Below, in pieces: positions 53,365 through 63,481 of a DNA stretch of 64,000 nucleotides. The notes under the pieces were generated by a model. It searched no databases. It saw only the letters and a list, made by a program, of their open reading frames with translations, and was not told where the DNA came from. Both the position numbers and the translations under genes were made by a program. The stretch is from positions 310,001-374,000 of the forward strand of contig NZ_CP032097.1 in NCBI RefSeq assembly GCF_003544915.1. The letters run 5' to 3'. Position 1 is the first letter of the stretch. The number at the start of each line of letters is the position of its first letter. This DNA is from Arcobacter ellisii (lineage in GTDB: Bacteria; Campylobacterota; Campylobacteria; Campylobacterales; Arcobacteraceae).

Positions 53365-54486
53365 TTATTTGCTTCTTTTAGCGTAAAACTCTTTTTTAAA
53401 TTCAGTCCAATTGTTTGCTAAAATTGCTTCTCTTGATTCTCTCATTAATTGTAAATAGTAATGAATATTATGAATTGAAGCAAGTCTAAAATATGTTATT
53501 TCAGCAGCTCTAAATAGATGATTTAGATAAGCTCTACTAAAATTTTTACAAGTGTAACATTCACATGCGTTATCAATTGGATTAACATCTTCTTTAAATT
53601 CAGCTTTTTTGATATTTAATCTTCCAAAAGTTGTAAATAAAGTTCCATTTCTTGCATTTCTTGTAGGCATTACACAATCAAACATATCAACACCACGTTC
53701 GATATTTTCTATTAAATCTTCTGGAGTTCCAACACCCATAAGATATCTAGGTTTATCTTTTGGCATAAATTGTGTAGTCCACTCAACAGTTTCGTACATA
53801 TCAGCATTTGGTTCACCAACACTTAATCCACCAATTGCAAAACCATCAAAATCTGTTAAACTACAAAGTTGTTCTGCACTCATTTTTCTAAACTCTTTAT
53901 CAGTTCCACCTTGAATAATTGCAAAGATATTTTGATTTACTCCAATACCTTTAGACTTTTGTTCCATATGGTATTCAATAGCTTCTTTAGCCCATTTTGT
54001 AGTTCTTTCAATTGATTTTTGAATTCTCTCTTTTGTATTTGGAAGAGCTACTAAATCATCTAAAATCATCATAATATCAGACCCTAAATCATATTGAGTA
54101 TCTAAAACACTTTGCGGTGTAAAGTAGTGACGACTGCCATCAATATGAGATTTGAACATAATTCCATTTTCATCAGGTTTACTATTGTCACTTAAAGAAA
54201 ATGCTTGAAAACCACCTGAATCTGTTAAAAATGAGTTTGGGAATTTTGAAAAACCGTGAAGTCCACCAAATTTTTTAACTAATTTACTTCCTGGTCTTAA
54301 ATATAAGTGATAAGTATTTCCAAGTATAATTTTTGCTCCAAGTTCTAGCATATCATTTGCATCAAGAGCTTTTACTGTTCCTTGTGTACCAACAGGCATA
54401 AAAACAGGAGTTAAAATAGTGCTATGAGCAGTTTTTATTGTACAAGCTCTAGCACCATTTGAAGTTGCGTCTATTTTAAATTCCAT
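53365..54486 (-). CDS. tgt: tRNA-guanine transglycosylase
   Basis: This 373-residue enzyme exchanges guanine 34 for the queuosine precursor preQ1 in tRNAs for Asp, Asn, His and Tyr. Marks in order: [13 protein letters not shown], the nucleophile-containing [51 protein letters not shown], and the zinc site [18 protein letters not shown]. All key residues look intact. It heads a minus-strand operon with gatC and is divergent from the COG3400 gene. Confidence 0.96.
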   Translation of the reverse strand: MEFKIDATSNGARACTIKTAHSTILTPVFMPVGTQGTVKALDANDMLELGAKIILGNTYHLYLRPGSKLVKKFGGLHGFSKFPNSFLTDSGGFQAFSLSDNSKPDENGIMFKSHIDGSRHYFTPQSVLDTQYDLGSDIMMILDDLVALPNTKERIQKSIERTTKWAKEAIEYHMEQKSKGIGVNQNIFAIIQGGTDKEFRKMSAEQLCSLTDFDGFAIGGLSVGEPNADMYETVEWTTQFMPKDKPRYLMGVGTPEDLIENIERGVDMFDCVMPTRNARNGTLFTTFGRLNIKKAEFKEDVNPIDNACECYTCKNFSRAYLNHLFRAAEITYFRLASIHNIHYYLQLMRESREAILANNWTEFKKEFYAKRSK

Positions 54487-54578
54487 AAATTTTAAAAACC
54501 TTTTTTTAGATAATCATTATTGTATCTAAAGTTAGATTTATATCTAGTAATTCAAATCTACAATTAATTTTTTTAGGA

Positions 54579-54584
54579 TATAAT
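54579..54584 (+). promoter_or_regulatory. -10 box (TATAAT) directly before the COG3400 gene
   Basis: A consensus TATAAT ends seven bases before the ATG at 54592, so the transcript probably starts at or next to the start codon. A possible AGGA lies 13 bases before the ATG, which would be outside such a transcript. Confidence 0.5.
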
Positions 54585-54591
54585 TTTAGCC

Positions 54592-56019
54592 ATGAAAAAA
54601 ATATTAATTATATTAGATGGTATTGTTGCTAAGAAGTTAATGCAAAGAATTGTTGAAGCAAATACAGGCGATAACAGTTATGATGTAATATACATGAGTG
54701 ATGCAATTTTACCAGTACAAAAGCCTTCAAACTTTACATTTTATAAGTTCGATCCAACTTCAAAATCAAAACTTTCAATGGTTTTAGATAAAAATATTCA
54801 TACAGAAGTTTTAATCGCACTTAACTCAAAAGATGAGATGTTAAATGTAATCAAAAATATAAGAGAACATACAAAAAATCTTCAAATGACAGTATTGGAT
54901 TATTGGGGAATTAAAGTAAATGACCCTTTAGTTAATATTTATAGAGGAATAGAAGTTTTAGCAAATGGAATGGTTGAAAAACTTCCAAATGTTCCAGTTC
55001 TTGCTCAAAATATTGGATTAAAACAGGGTGAAATTATGGAGATAAGAATTCCTTTTGGAAGTTCTTATGCTTATAGATATATTGGTTCAATTGAGCAAAA
55101 AGAGTGGAGAATTTTTGGACTTTATAGAAATCAAAAAATGATAAATATAAAACCATCTTTAGTTCTAAAACCAAATGATGTGATTTTAGTTATTGGAAAA
55201 CCTGATGTTTTAATGCAAGTTTACAATGTAATTGGAAAAACACAAGGGCAATTTCCAATGCCATTTGGAAGTAATATTTATCTATATTTAGACTTATATC
55301 TAGAAGATGAAAATAGTGTAAAAAAAGCTTTAGATGAAACAAAATATTTAAACCAAAAATTAAAAAATAATTTATTGATAGTTAGAGTTACAAGACCTAC
55401 AACTGTTGAAATTATGAATTTAATCAAAAATGAGTTAAAACATTTCCCAACAATTATTTTACAAATAGATTATGCGAATAAAGGTTTTACAAAAATTATC
55501 AAAGAAGATTATAGAAAATATAATATTGGTATGATTATTTTAACCCATGAAATGTTTAAAGACAAAGATAGAGTTAAAAGTGTAATGGAGCTTAAAATCC
55601 CTGTATTTAAGTTTGGAAAAGAGAAGTTAAAATCTGTAAAAAGAACAGTAATTATTTTAAATGACACTAATTCTTATGAGCAAATATCTCCAATTGTTTT
55701 TGATATTTCAAGTCAATTAAAAATTAAAACAAAAATATTTGATTTAGACCCAATTGGTGAAAAAGAAGGAAAATCAACTTTAATTGATCACTTTGAAAAT
55801 CTTGCCAAAATATTTAATGAAAAACTAGAAGTAGTTACAAGTGGAGAAAATCCAATAAGAGAGCTAAAAAAACAAAGAAATATGTTACAAATTTTACCTT
55901 TAAAACAAGATATGTTTAAAAAAAGATTTTCATTTAAGTTTTTTTACACAAATAGCGATTTTATAGCATTTGATATGAATAAATTTAATCAACTATTAAT
56001 CCCAATATCAGAAGAATAA
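54592..56019 (+). CDS. COG3400-type protein with TrkA-like domain
   Basis: This 475-residue cytoplasmic protein of the COG3400 group is found mainly in Campylobacterota. The N-terminal part resembles a nucleotide-binding TrkA-N/RCK-like fold (KKILIILDGIVAKKLMQRIV) and residues about 150-215 a TrkA-C domain (GEIMEIRIPFGSSYAYRYIG; VLKPNDVILVIGKPD). The second half is unassigned. RCK/TrkA domains usually gate cation transport, yet no transporter gene stands beside it. The molecular role is unknown. It heads an operon with an aminotransferase gene, a hypothetical gene and murC. Its -10 box is unusually close to the ATG. Confidence 0.75.
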   Translation: MKKILIILDGIVAKKLMQRIVEANTGDNSYDVIYMSDAILPVQKPSNFTFYKFDPTSKSKLSMVLDKNIHTEVLIALNSKDEMLNVIKNIREHTKNLQMTVLDYWGIKVNDPLVNIYRGIEVLANGMVEKLPNVPVLAQNIGLKQGEIMEIRIPFGSSYAYRYIGSIEQKEWRIFGLYRNQKMINIKPSLVLKPNDVILVIGKPDVLMQVYNVIGKTQGQFPMPFGSNIYLYLDLYLEDENSVKKALDETKYLNQKLKNNLLIVRVTRPTTVEIMNLIKNELKHFPTIILQIDYANKGFTKIIKEDYRKYNIGMIILTHEMFKDKDRVKSVMELKIPVFKFGKEKLKSVKRTVIILNDTNSYEQISPIVFDISSQLKIKTKIFDLDPIGEKEGKSTLIDHFENLAKIFNEKLEVVTSGENPIRELKKQRNMLQILPLKQDMFKKRFSFKFFYTNSDFIAFDMNKFNQLLIPISEE

Positions 56020-56036
56020 ACAAGGAAATAAATATT

Positions 56037-57167
56037 ATGAATTTTGAAAAATATCCCTTTGAAAAATTGAATGAGTTATTAACAGATATACTTCCTAATG
56101 ATAATTATGAATTATCTGTTTTAACAATAGGTGAGCCAAAATTTGAAACACCACATTTTATACAAGAAAAATTAAAAGAGACAAGTTCAAGTTTGAGAAA
56201 ATATCCCTCAACAATAGGTGAACCATTTTTAAGAGAATCTATGATTAATTTTGTACAAAATAGATTTAATGTTTCTTTAGAAATGAACCAGATTGTTCCA
56301 ACATTTGGAACAAGAGAAGTTTTATTTAACTTTCCTCAATTTGCTTTATTTGATAAAAAAAATCCAGTTATGGCATTTACAAATCCTTTTTATCAAATTT
56401 ATGAAGGTGCAGCGATTGCAAGTAGGGCAGAAGTAATTCACATAGATTTAACTAAAGAAAACCATTTTAAAGCAATACTTAGTGATGAAGAGTTAAAAAG
56501 ATGTGATTTAGTAATTTTAAATTTCCCAAATAATCCAACTTCAGCTTCAATGAGTAAAGAAGAGTTAGGTTTATGGGTTAAAAAAGCTTTAGAATTTGAT
56601 TTTATACTTGTAAATGATGAGTGTTATAGTGAAATCTATTTTGATGAGGAAAATAAACCAGCCTCACTTTTAGAAGCATCAATTTTTGTTGGAAATACAG
56701 ATTTTAAAAATGTTTTAGTAATGAATTCTATCTCAAAAAGAAGTTCAGCACCAGGATTAAGAAGTGGATTTATAGCAGGTGATGCAAAAATTTTAAAAGA
56801 GTATTTACAATATAGAACTTATGTTGGATGCGCAAGTCCAGTTCCACTTCAAGAAGCAGCAGCTGTTGCTTGGAATGACCAAGAACATGTAATGGAATTT
56901 AGAAAAATTTATAAAAAGAATTTTGAAATTGCACATGAACTTTTAGGAATAACAATTCCTGAATCAACTTTTTATATTTGGTTAAAAGTAGATGATGAAA
57001 TTGAATTTACAAAAAATTTATATAAAGAAAAGAATATCAAAGTACTACCAGGAAGTTTTTTAGGAAGAAATGGTTTAGGAAAAGGATATGTGAGAATTGC
57101 TCTTGTAGAAAATGAAGAAAAAACAAGAGAGAGTTTAAAAAGATTAAAGGATTTTATAGATGGATAA
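56037..57167 (+). CDS. PLP-dependent class I/II aminotransferase
   Basis: This 376-residue enzyme is an aminotransferase of fold type I. Marks: FGTREVLFNFPQ, NFPNNPTSASMSKEEL, NDECYSEIYF, and the pyridoxal lysine in NSISKRSSAPGLRSGF. It resembles N-succinyldiaminopimelate aminotransferase (DapC)-like proteins, which make a precursor of lysine and peptidoglycan; the murC gene in the same operon fits that, but the substrate is not proven by sequence. It overlaps the next gene by eight bases. Confidence 0.85.
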   Translation: MNFEKYPFEKLNELLTDILPNDNYELSVLTIGEPKFETPHFIQEKLKETSSSLRKYPSTIGEPFLRESMINFVQNRFNVSLEMNQIVPTFGTREVLFNFPQFALFDKKNPVMAFTNPFYQIYEGAAIASRAEVIHIDLTKENHFKAILSDEELKRCDLVILNFPNNPTSASMSKEELGLWVKKALEFDFILVNDECYSEIYFDEENKPASLLEASIFVGNTDFKNVLVMNSISKRSSAPGLRSGFIAGDAKILKEYLQYRTYVGCASPVPLQEAAAVAWNDQEHVMEFRKIYKKNFEIAHELLGITIPESTFYIWLKVDDEIEFTKNLYKEKNIKVLPGSFLGRNGLGKGYVRIALVENEEKTRESLKRLKDFIDG

Positions 57168-57741
57168 AGAAGCATTATTTCAAGCAAGAACAAATCCTGA
57201 CTTTTTGAAATATTTAGAAGAGACAAGAGTTAATTCTATGAAAGCCCAAGATATAGGGTTGATGTATGAAACATTAGATTCTATGTTAGTTTTAGGGCTT
57301 GATGAAGAAGATATAAATAAGCTTTATGAACAGATTTTAAAAACATCATTTTCAAATGTTGAAAAAATTTTAACAAAACATGAAAAATTAAAACTTGAAG
57401 GGGATAATCTTCTTTATGTAAGAGCTTTATATGAACATGCTATAGAAAAATGGTCAAATGAAAATTTTAAAGGTGCAAAAGAGTTATTTTTTGTAATTGC
57501 AAATATTATCGAAGATGAAGTGCTTGAAAAAGCTTTAAATATCTTGATAGTTTTTTTAGTATCAGATATTCAATTAGATGATTTCTATGATACAAAAGTT
57601 GATTTAGAAGCAGATATTGATGATGAAAAATATGGATATTTTATAATAAAATTTAGATTTGATAATCAAGAGTTTTTAGATGAAAATAGAGATATTTTAG
57701 AAAAAGAGTATAAAAATTTAAAACATTTATTAGGAAATTAA
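57160..57741 (+). CDS. Conserved hypothetical helical protein
   Basis: I do not recognise this 193-residue protein. It is mostly helical and acidic, with no signal peptide or membrane helix. Recognisable stretches are LMYETLDSMLVLGLDEEDIN, VRALYEHAIEKWSNENFKGA, and KYGYFIIKFRFDNQEFLDEN. The middle part has a TPR-like look. It overlaps the aminotransferase gene by eight bases and directly precedes murC with no gap, so it is co-translated with a cell-wall enzyme. Confidence 0.7.
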   Translation: MDKEALFQARTNPDFLKYLEETRVNSMKAQDIGLMYETLDSMLVLGLDEEDINKLYEQILKTSFSNVEKILTKHEKLKLEGDNLLYVRALYEHAIEKWSNENFKGAKELFFVIANIIEDEVLEKALNILIVFLVSDIQLDDFYDTKVDLEADIDDEKYGYFIIKFRFDNQEFLDENRDILEKEYKNLKHLLGN

Positions 57742-59049
57742 TTGAAAGTACATTTTATTGGAATTGGTGGAATTGGTCTTTCTGCCTTAGCTAGATTTTT
57801 AAATTTTGATGGACATGAAGTTTGTGGTTCTGATATGAAAAGTTCTCCAATAACGAAAGCTTTAGAAGAAGAAGGAATCAAAGTTTTTTGTCCACAAGAC
57901 GCTTCAAATATAAAAGATGATTTAGATTTAGTTATATACTCAGCTGCAGTTACTGATGAAAATCCAGAATTAATTGAAGCAAGACTTAAACAAATTAGAA
58001 CACTTTCAAGAAAAGAAGCCTTACCAATTATTTTAGGTGATAAGAAAAACTATTGTGTTGCAGGAGCTCATGGAAAATCAACAACAACGGCAATGTTAGC
58101 TTCGATTTTAGGAAGTTCTGCTTTAATTGGTGCAATTTCTAAAGATTTTGGTTCAAATTTTAGATATGTAAATGATTTAGTTGCTTTTGAAGCAGATGAA
58201 TCAGATGCCTCTTTTTTGCTTTCAAATCCTTATTGTGCAATAGTTACAAACGCTGAGCCTGAACATATGGAATATTATCATTATGATTATGATAAATTTT
58301 ATGAATCTTATGAGAAGTTTTTGAGTCTTGCAAAAAAAAGAGTTGTAAATGCAGAAGATAAAGATATTGCTAAACTAAAAATTGAAAATGCAGTTTATCT
58401 TTATCCATCAAAAGATATAAAAAATCTTTGTTATACACTAAAAAACAATCAACCTTGTACAAAATTTGATTTAAAAGATTTAGGAACATTTGAGGTTTGG
58501 GGATTTGGTTTTCATATGGCAACAAATGCTTCTTTAGCAATATTAGCAGCTTTAAATGAGCTTGATATTGAAACTATTAGAAAAAATCTTTTAAACTACA
58601 AAGGTATTAAAAAGAGATTTGATATTGTTCAAGCAAATGAAAAATTTGTTGTGATTGATGATTATGCACATCATCCAACAGAAATTGAAGCAACTATGAA
58701 ATCAATTGAGTTATATGATAATCTTACAAATCTAAATAAAAGAATAGTTCTTTGGCAACCACATAAATATTCAAGAACAAGTGATAATCTTGAAGGTTTT
58801 AAAAAGTGTTTTAGAAGATGTGATGAATTAATTATTTTACCAATTTGGACAATTCCTGGTGAGAAAAAAATTGATATAGATTTCCAAAAAGAGTTTGCAC
58901 AATATAATCCAATTTTTGCTGATAAAATTATCACAACAAATGGAAAAATTGAACTTATCAAAGATGAAAAAATTATTAAATCATATGATGAAGGAATTTT
59001 TTTAGGTGTTGGTGCTGGTGATATTACTTACCAACTAAGATATAAATAA
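57742..59049 (+). CDS. murC: UDP-N-acetylmuramate--L-alanine ligase
   Basis: This 435-residue enzyme adds L-alanine to UDP-MurNAc, the first step of the peptidoglycan stem peptide. The N-terminal domain has GIGGIGLSALARFLN and GSDMKSSPIT. The ATP site is AGAHGKSTTTAMLASIL, and DDYAHHPTEIEATM is the Mur ligase signature. The start is TTG, six bases after AGGA and directly after the previous stop. Last gene of the COG3400-aminotransferase-hypothetical-murC operon. Confidence 0.95.
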   Translation: MKVHFIGIGGIGLSALARFLNFDGHEVCGSDMKSSPITKALEEEGIKVFCPQDASNIKDDLDLVIYSAAVTDENPELIEARLKQIRTLSRKEALPIILGDKKNYCVAGAHGKSTTTAMLASILGSSALIGAISKDFGSNFRYVNDLVAFEADESDASFLLSNPYCAIVTNAEPEHMEYYHYDYDKFYESYEKFLSLAKKRVVNAEDKDIAKLKIENAVYLYPSKDIKNLCYTLKNNQPCTKFDLKDLGTFEVWGFGFHMATNASLAILAALNELDIETIRKNLLNYKGIKKRFDIVQANEKFVVIDDYAHHPTEIEATMKSIELYDNLTNLNKRIVLWQPHKYSRTSDNLEGFKKCFRRCDELIILPIWTIPGEKKIDIDFQKEFAQYNPIFADKIITTNGKIELIKDEKIIKSYDEGIFLGVGAGDITYQLRYK

Positions 59050-59103
59050 ATTTAACAATAACTAAAGCTTTCTTTACTAAAATATATTCATAAAGGATTT
59101 TTT

Positions 59104-60285
59104 ATGAAAGTATTAGTGAGAAAGTTTTTAGAAAATGAATCATCTTCTGGAATAATCTTAATATTTGTTACTTTAATAGCTTTATTATTTAGTAATAGTT
59201 TTTTATCGCCTTTTTACACTGACTTTTTGCATACTAAAATTGAATTAAAAGTTGGAACTATTCTTGAAATATCAAAACCTTTAATACTTTGGGTTAATGA
59301 TGGACTTATGGCAATTTTCTTTTTAATGATAGGATTAGAAATAAAAAGAGAGTTGATTTTAGGTCATTTATCAAATTTTTCTAATATAACTTTACCTTTA
59401 ATTGGTGCAATTGGTGGAATGGCAGTTCCTGCATTGATTTTTTTCTTTTTTAATATAAATGATAATTTTGCACTTCGTGGTTGGGCGATTCCAACTGCAA
59501 CTGATATTGCCTTTGCTTTAGGAATATTGTCACTTCTTGGCAAAAGAGTTCCAACTTCACTTAAAATATTTTTGATGGCATTAGCTATTTTTGATGATGT
59601 AGGTGCAATTTTAATAATTGCATTTTTTTATACAGCACAATTATCAATAAATTCTTTTTTATTGGCAACTCTTTGTATTGGAATTTTAATATTATTTAAT
59701 CGTTTAAAAATTTCATATTTAAGTCTTTATATTTTTGTTGGAGTTTTATTATGGATTTGTGTTTTAAAAACAGGTGTTCATGCAACATTAACGGGAATTA
59801 TTCTTGCTTTTACAATTCCAATAAGTTTAATAAATGAAAAAAGAAGACATATCTCTCCTGTTAGAACTTTAGAACATTATATTCATAGTTGGGTAGCATT
59901 TTTTATTTTACCCCTATTTGCATTTGTAAATGCAGGAATAGATTTGAGAAATATATCATTATCTCAAATTGATAATAGTGTATTTTTAGGAATATTTTTT
60001 GGACTTTTTTTAGGTAAACAAATAGGTGTATTTTTATTTGTTTTTATAACAGTAAAATTAGGTCTAATAAAATTACCAGTTGGTGTTAATTGGAGACAAT
60101 TTTATGGAGTTGCAATCTTAACAGGAGTTGGATTTACAATGAGTCTATTTATAAATTCATTGGCATATGAAGATTCAAATATCTTTTTTTATACTGATAA
60201 ATTAGCGATTTTATTGGGTTCTTTAGTCTCTGCACTTATGGGGTATTTTATTTTATTAAAAACAGCAAATAAAAATATCTCTTAA
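59104..60285 (+). CDS. nhaA: Na+/H+ antiporter NhaA
   Basis: This 393-residue inner-membrane antiporter exports sodium in exchange for protons. Family marks: LWVNDGLMAIFFLMIGLEIKRE near the N-terminus (shown as MIGLEIKRE), GWAIPTATDIAFALGIL, the transport-site pair ALAIFDDVGAILII with the two essential aspartates, and GVNWRQFYGVAILTGVGFTMS. Length and motifs are normal. The stop codon overlaps the stop of the convergent dprA gene in TTAA. I see no terminator right after it. Confidence 0.96.
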   Translation: MKVLVRKFLENESSSGIILIFVTLIALLFSNSFLSPFYTDFLHTKIELKVGTILEISKPLILWVNDGLMAIFFLMIGLEIKRELILGHLSNFSNITLPLIGAIGGMAVPALIFFFFNINDNFALRGWAIPTATDIAFALGILSLLGKRVPTSLKIFLMALAIFDDVGAILIIAFFYTAQLSINSFLLATLCIGILILFNRLKISYLSLYIFVGVLLWICVLKTGVHATLTGIILAFTIPISLINEKRRHISPVRTLEHYIHSWVAFFILPLFAFVNAGIDLRNISLSQIDNSVFLGIFFGLFLGKQIGVFLFVFITVKLGLIKLPVGVNWRQFYGVAILTGVGFTMSLFINSLAYEDSNIFFYTDKLAILLGSLVSALMGYFILLKTANKNIS

Positions 60286-61055
60286 TTTAAAAATATTTTT
60301 CCATTTTTTATATTTATTTTCCCATCGAGTTCATATTCTAAAATTTCATTTGGAAATTTTGAAATAGCACTTTCATAAGTTGGATTAGTTTTACAAAAAA
60401 GTAGAATTTCATCATCAGTTTTAGATAATTTTTTATTTGTAATTTTTTCTACAAACTCATCAATATCGTATATAACTTTTATTAAATTTCTTTTTACTAA
60501 TTCTTGAGTTCCTAAACTCTCATTTAATCTATGAGGAATTGTATAAATCTCTTTTTTCATTTTTAAAGCAAAATCAATTGAGCTTAAACTTCCAGAATTT
60601 ATATCAGCTTCTGTTACAATTAAAATATCTCCCAAAGCTACAACCAATTCATTTCTTAAAATAAAAGTATAGTTTTTTGCCTTTTCTTTCTCTTTGTAAG
60701 TTGATAGCATCAGACCATTTTTTTCAATATCAATAATTAGATTTTTATTTACACTTGGATATCTAATATCTAAACCATTTGCAACAACTGCAATAGTGTT
60801 ATTTGATTTTGCTCCTTGGTGAGCAATTGAGTCAACTCCCATAGCTGCTCCACTTACAATACAAATATCATTTAAAGAGAGTTTTGAAGATAATTTATAA
60901 GTGAACTCTTTTGTATAAGAATTTGGTCTTCTTGTGCCTATTATAGAGATTTTTTTTCTTTTTAAAAGTTCTGTATTTCCAATATAAAAAATTTCATTTG
61001 GGTATTTCTTCATTGAAGATAACTCTTCAATTTTGAATTCAATTTTTTTAATCAT
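60282..61055 (-). CDS. dprA: DNA-processing protein DprA
   Basis: This 257-residue Rossmann-fold protein loads RecA on incoming single-stranded DNA in natural transformation. Marks: ISIIGTRRPNSYTKEFTYKL, CIVSGAAMGVDSIAHQGA, VANGLDIRYPSVNKNL and LVVALGDILIVTEADINSGSL. It is shorter than the typical 360 residues, because the N-terminal SAM-like domain is absent, as in other members of this phylum. It overlaps nhaA by four bases at the stop codons. Together with its relatives it suggests competence for DNA uptake. Confidence 0.92.
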   Translation of the reverse strand: MIKKIEFKIEELSSMKKYPNEIFYIGNTELLKRKKISIIGTRRPNSYTKEFTYKLSSKLSLNDICIVSGAAMGVDSIAHQGAKSNNTIAVVANGLDIRYPSVNKNLIIDIEKNGLMLSTYKEKEKAKNYTFILRNELVVALGDILIVTEADINSGSLSSIDFALKMKKEIYTIPHRLNESLGTQELVKRNLIKVIYDIDEFVEKITNKKLSKTDDEILLFCKTNPTYESAISKFPNEILEYELDGKINIKNGKIFLN

Positions 61056-61062
61056 AGTAATC

Positions 61063-61099
61063 CAGTTATAATAAATAAAATTATTATAACTGTTTTTTT
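61063..61099 (+). terminator. Hairpin with T-run on the plus strand between two minus-strand genes
   Basis: Perfect 12-bp arms (61063-61074 and 61081-61092), a 6-base loop, and a T-run at 61093-61099. The T-run lies on the plus strand, although both flanking genes are read on the minus strand. It could end a plus-strand transcript running on from nhaA. Confidence 0.5.
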
Positions 61100-62279
61100 A
61101 TAAATAAGGAAGCTTGTTTACAAATATAGGTTCAACATCTTTTAGTAAGTGTTTAGACTCTTTTAAAACTTTTAAAGTAATATCATGAGGATGACCAATT
61201 GCTATCGCATATCCTTGTTTTTTTGCAATTTCAACAGCTTTTTTTAATTGATTTTGAATGGCAGAAAAATTTCTATCATTATCAATAAAAGTATTTCTTA
61301 CAATATAAGGCATATTGTATTTATTTGCAAATTGTTTTGCAACAGATTTTGAACTTGTTCTACTATCTACAAAAATAAAATTATATTTTTTCAGTGCTTT
61401 AAATAATTTGTCCATAGCTTCTTCATTTTCTGTAAATACTGAACCTGTATGATTATTTGTATAAATTGCGTTTGGATACCAAGCTCTTAATTGTTTAACT
61501 CTATTCTCTATTTTCTCATAAGAATCTGTAATTTTTAATGTATCAACTTCTGGGCTTTTAAAAGCACTTGAAGCTTGCATAGGGAAATGTATCATATAAA
61601 AAGAGAGATTTTGTGCAATTTTTGCAGAATCTTTATGACTTGATGTTGGTGGTAAAAAGGCCATTGTAATTGGATAACCAATATTTAATATTTTTTCTTT
61701 TTCGGCACTTGTACTTACATCATCAATAATAATTGCAAGTTTTGGTTTATTTTTTTTATCATAAACAAAAGTATCTTTTTTAGTAATAATTGATTTTTCA
61801 TCAATTTTACTTGGTTGTTTTTCAATCTCTTTTTTCTCTTCTTTTGCTTTTTCTTCTTTAATTTTTTTCTTATCTTCTTTTATTTCTTCAATTTTTTTTA
61901 CAATTTTTTCATTTATTTGTTGTTCATCTTCTAAAGTTTTTTCTAAAAAATCTTTTTCTAATGCTTGAGTGTATTCTTCAAATTTGTCATATGTATCATA
62001 TTTTGGAATTATTTCATCAAAAGTTTGTTCAGGTTTTTTTTCGTCGAAAAGTTTTACTTCATCAAAAGTTTTATTTTCCTTTTGGACTTCATCTTTTTGT
62101 GTTAAAACTGGTGTTTTTTCAATTGGTTCAGATTTATCTGAATTAAATAAGAAATAGCTACTAATAGATATTAGTGATGTGAATAGCAAGATTAAAAGAA
62201 AAACTTGTATTAATTTTTTCTTTGAACGTAAAGTTGCTTTGATACGTCTTTTTTTTGATTTGTTTTTTTTCTGATTCAT
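61098..62279 (-). CDS. Divergent polysaccharide deacetylase family protein
   Basis: This 393-residue membrane-anchored protein has a lysine/arginine-rich N-terminus, one membrane helix (about 27-48), a long charged coiled region (about 60-170) and a C-terminal domain (about 178-393) of the divergent polysaccharide deacetylase family (DUF610). Marks: KPKLAIIIDDVSTSAEK, TMAFLPPTSSHKDSAKIAQN, MIHFPMQASS, NNHTGSVFTENEEAMDK, and FVDSRTSSKSVAKQFANKYN. The catalytic domain should face the periplasm and may act on cell-wall or surface sugars. It lies between dprA and ilvC, a gene order also known in Campylobacter. Confidence 0.85.
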   Translation of the reverse strand: MNQKKNKSKKRRIKATLRSKKKLIQVFLLILLFTSLISISSYFLFNSDKSEPIEKTPVLTQKDEVQKENKTFDEVKLFDEKKPEQTFDEIIPKYDTYDKFEEYTQALEKDFLEKTLEDEQQINEKIVKKIEEIKEDKKKIKEEKAKEEKKEIEKQPSKIDEKSIITKKDTFVYDKKNKPKLAIIIDDVSTSAEKEKILNIGYPITMAFLPPTSSHKDSAKIAQNLSFYMIHFPMQASSAFKSPEVDTLKITDSYEKIENRVKQLRAWYPNAIYTNNHTGSVFTENEEAMDKLFKALKKYNFIFVDSRTSSKSVAKQFANKYNMPYIVRNTFIDNDRNFSAIQNQLKKAVEIAKKQGYAIAIGHPHDITLKVLKESKHLLKDVEPIFVNKLPYL

Positions 62280-62291
62280 TAGGTAGTTTCA

Positions 62292-62317
62292 TTTAAGGAA
62301 GAAAAATCTTCCTTAAA
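62292..62317 (-). terminator. Hairpin after ilvC
   Basis: Perfect 11-bp arms (62292-62302, 62307-62317) with loop AAAA on the plus strand, eight bases after the ilvC stop. It likely ends ilvC transcription before the deacetylase gene. Confidence 0.65.
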
Positions 62318-62324
62318 ATAATTT

Positions 62325-63362
<1,038 letters not shown>

Positions 63363-63481
63363 TTAAAAAAATTTTCGCTGATTATACAAAAAACTATCTA
63401 AATATTAGATAACTTGAAAATTAAAGGCAAGTGTAGAGATAGTTTAGGTACTATTATATGATTATTTAAAAAGGATTTATT

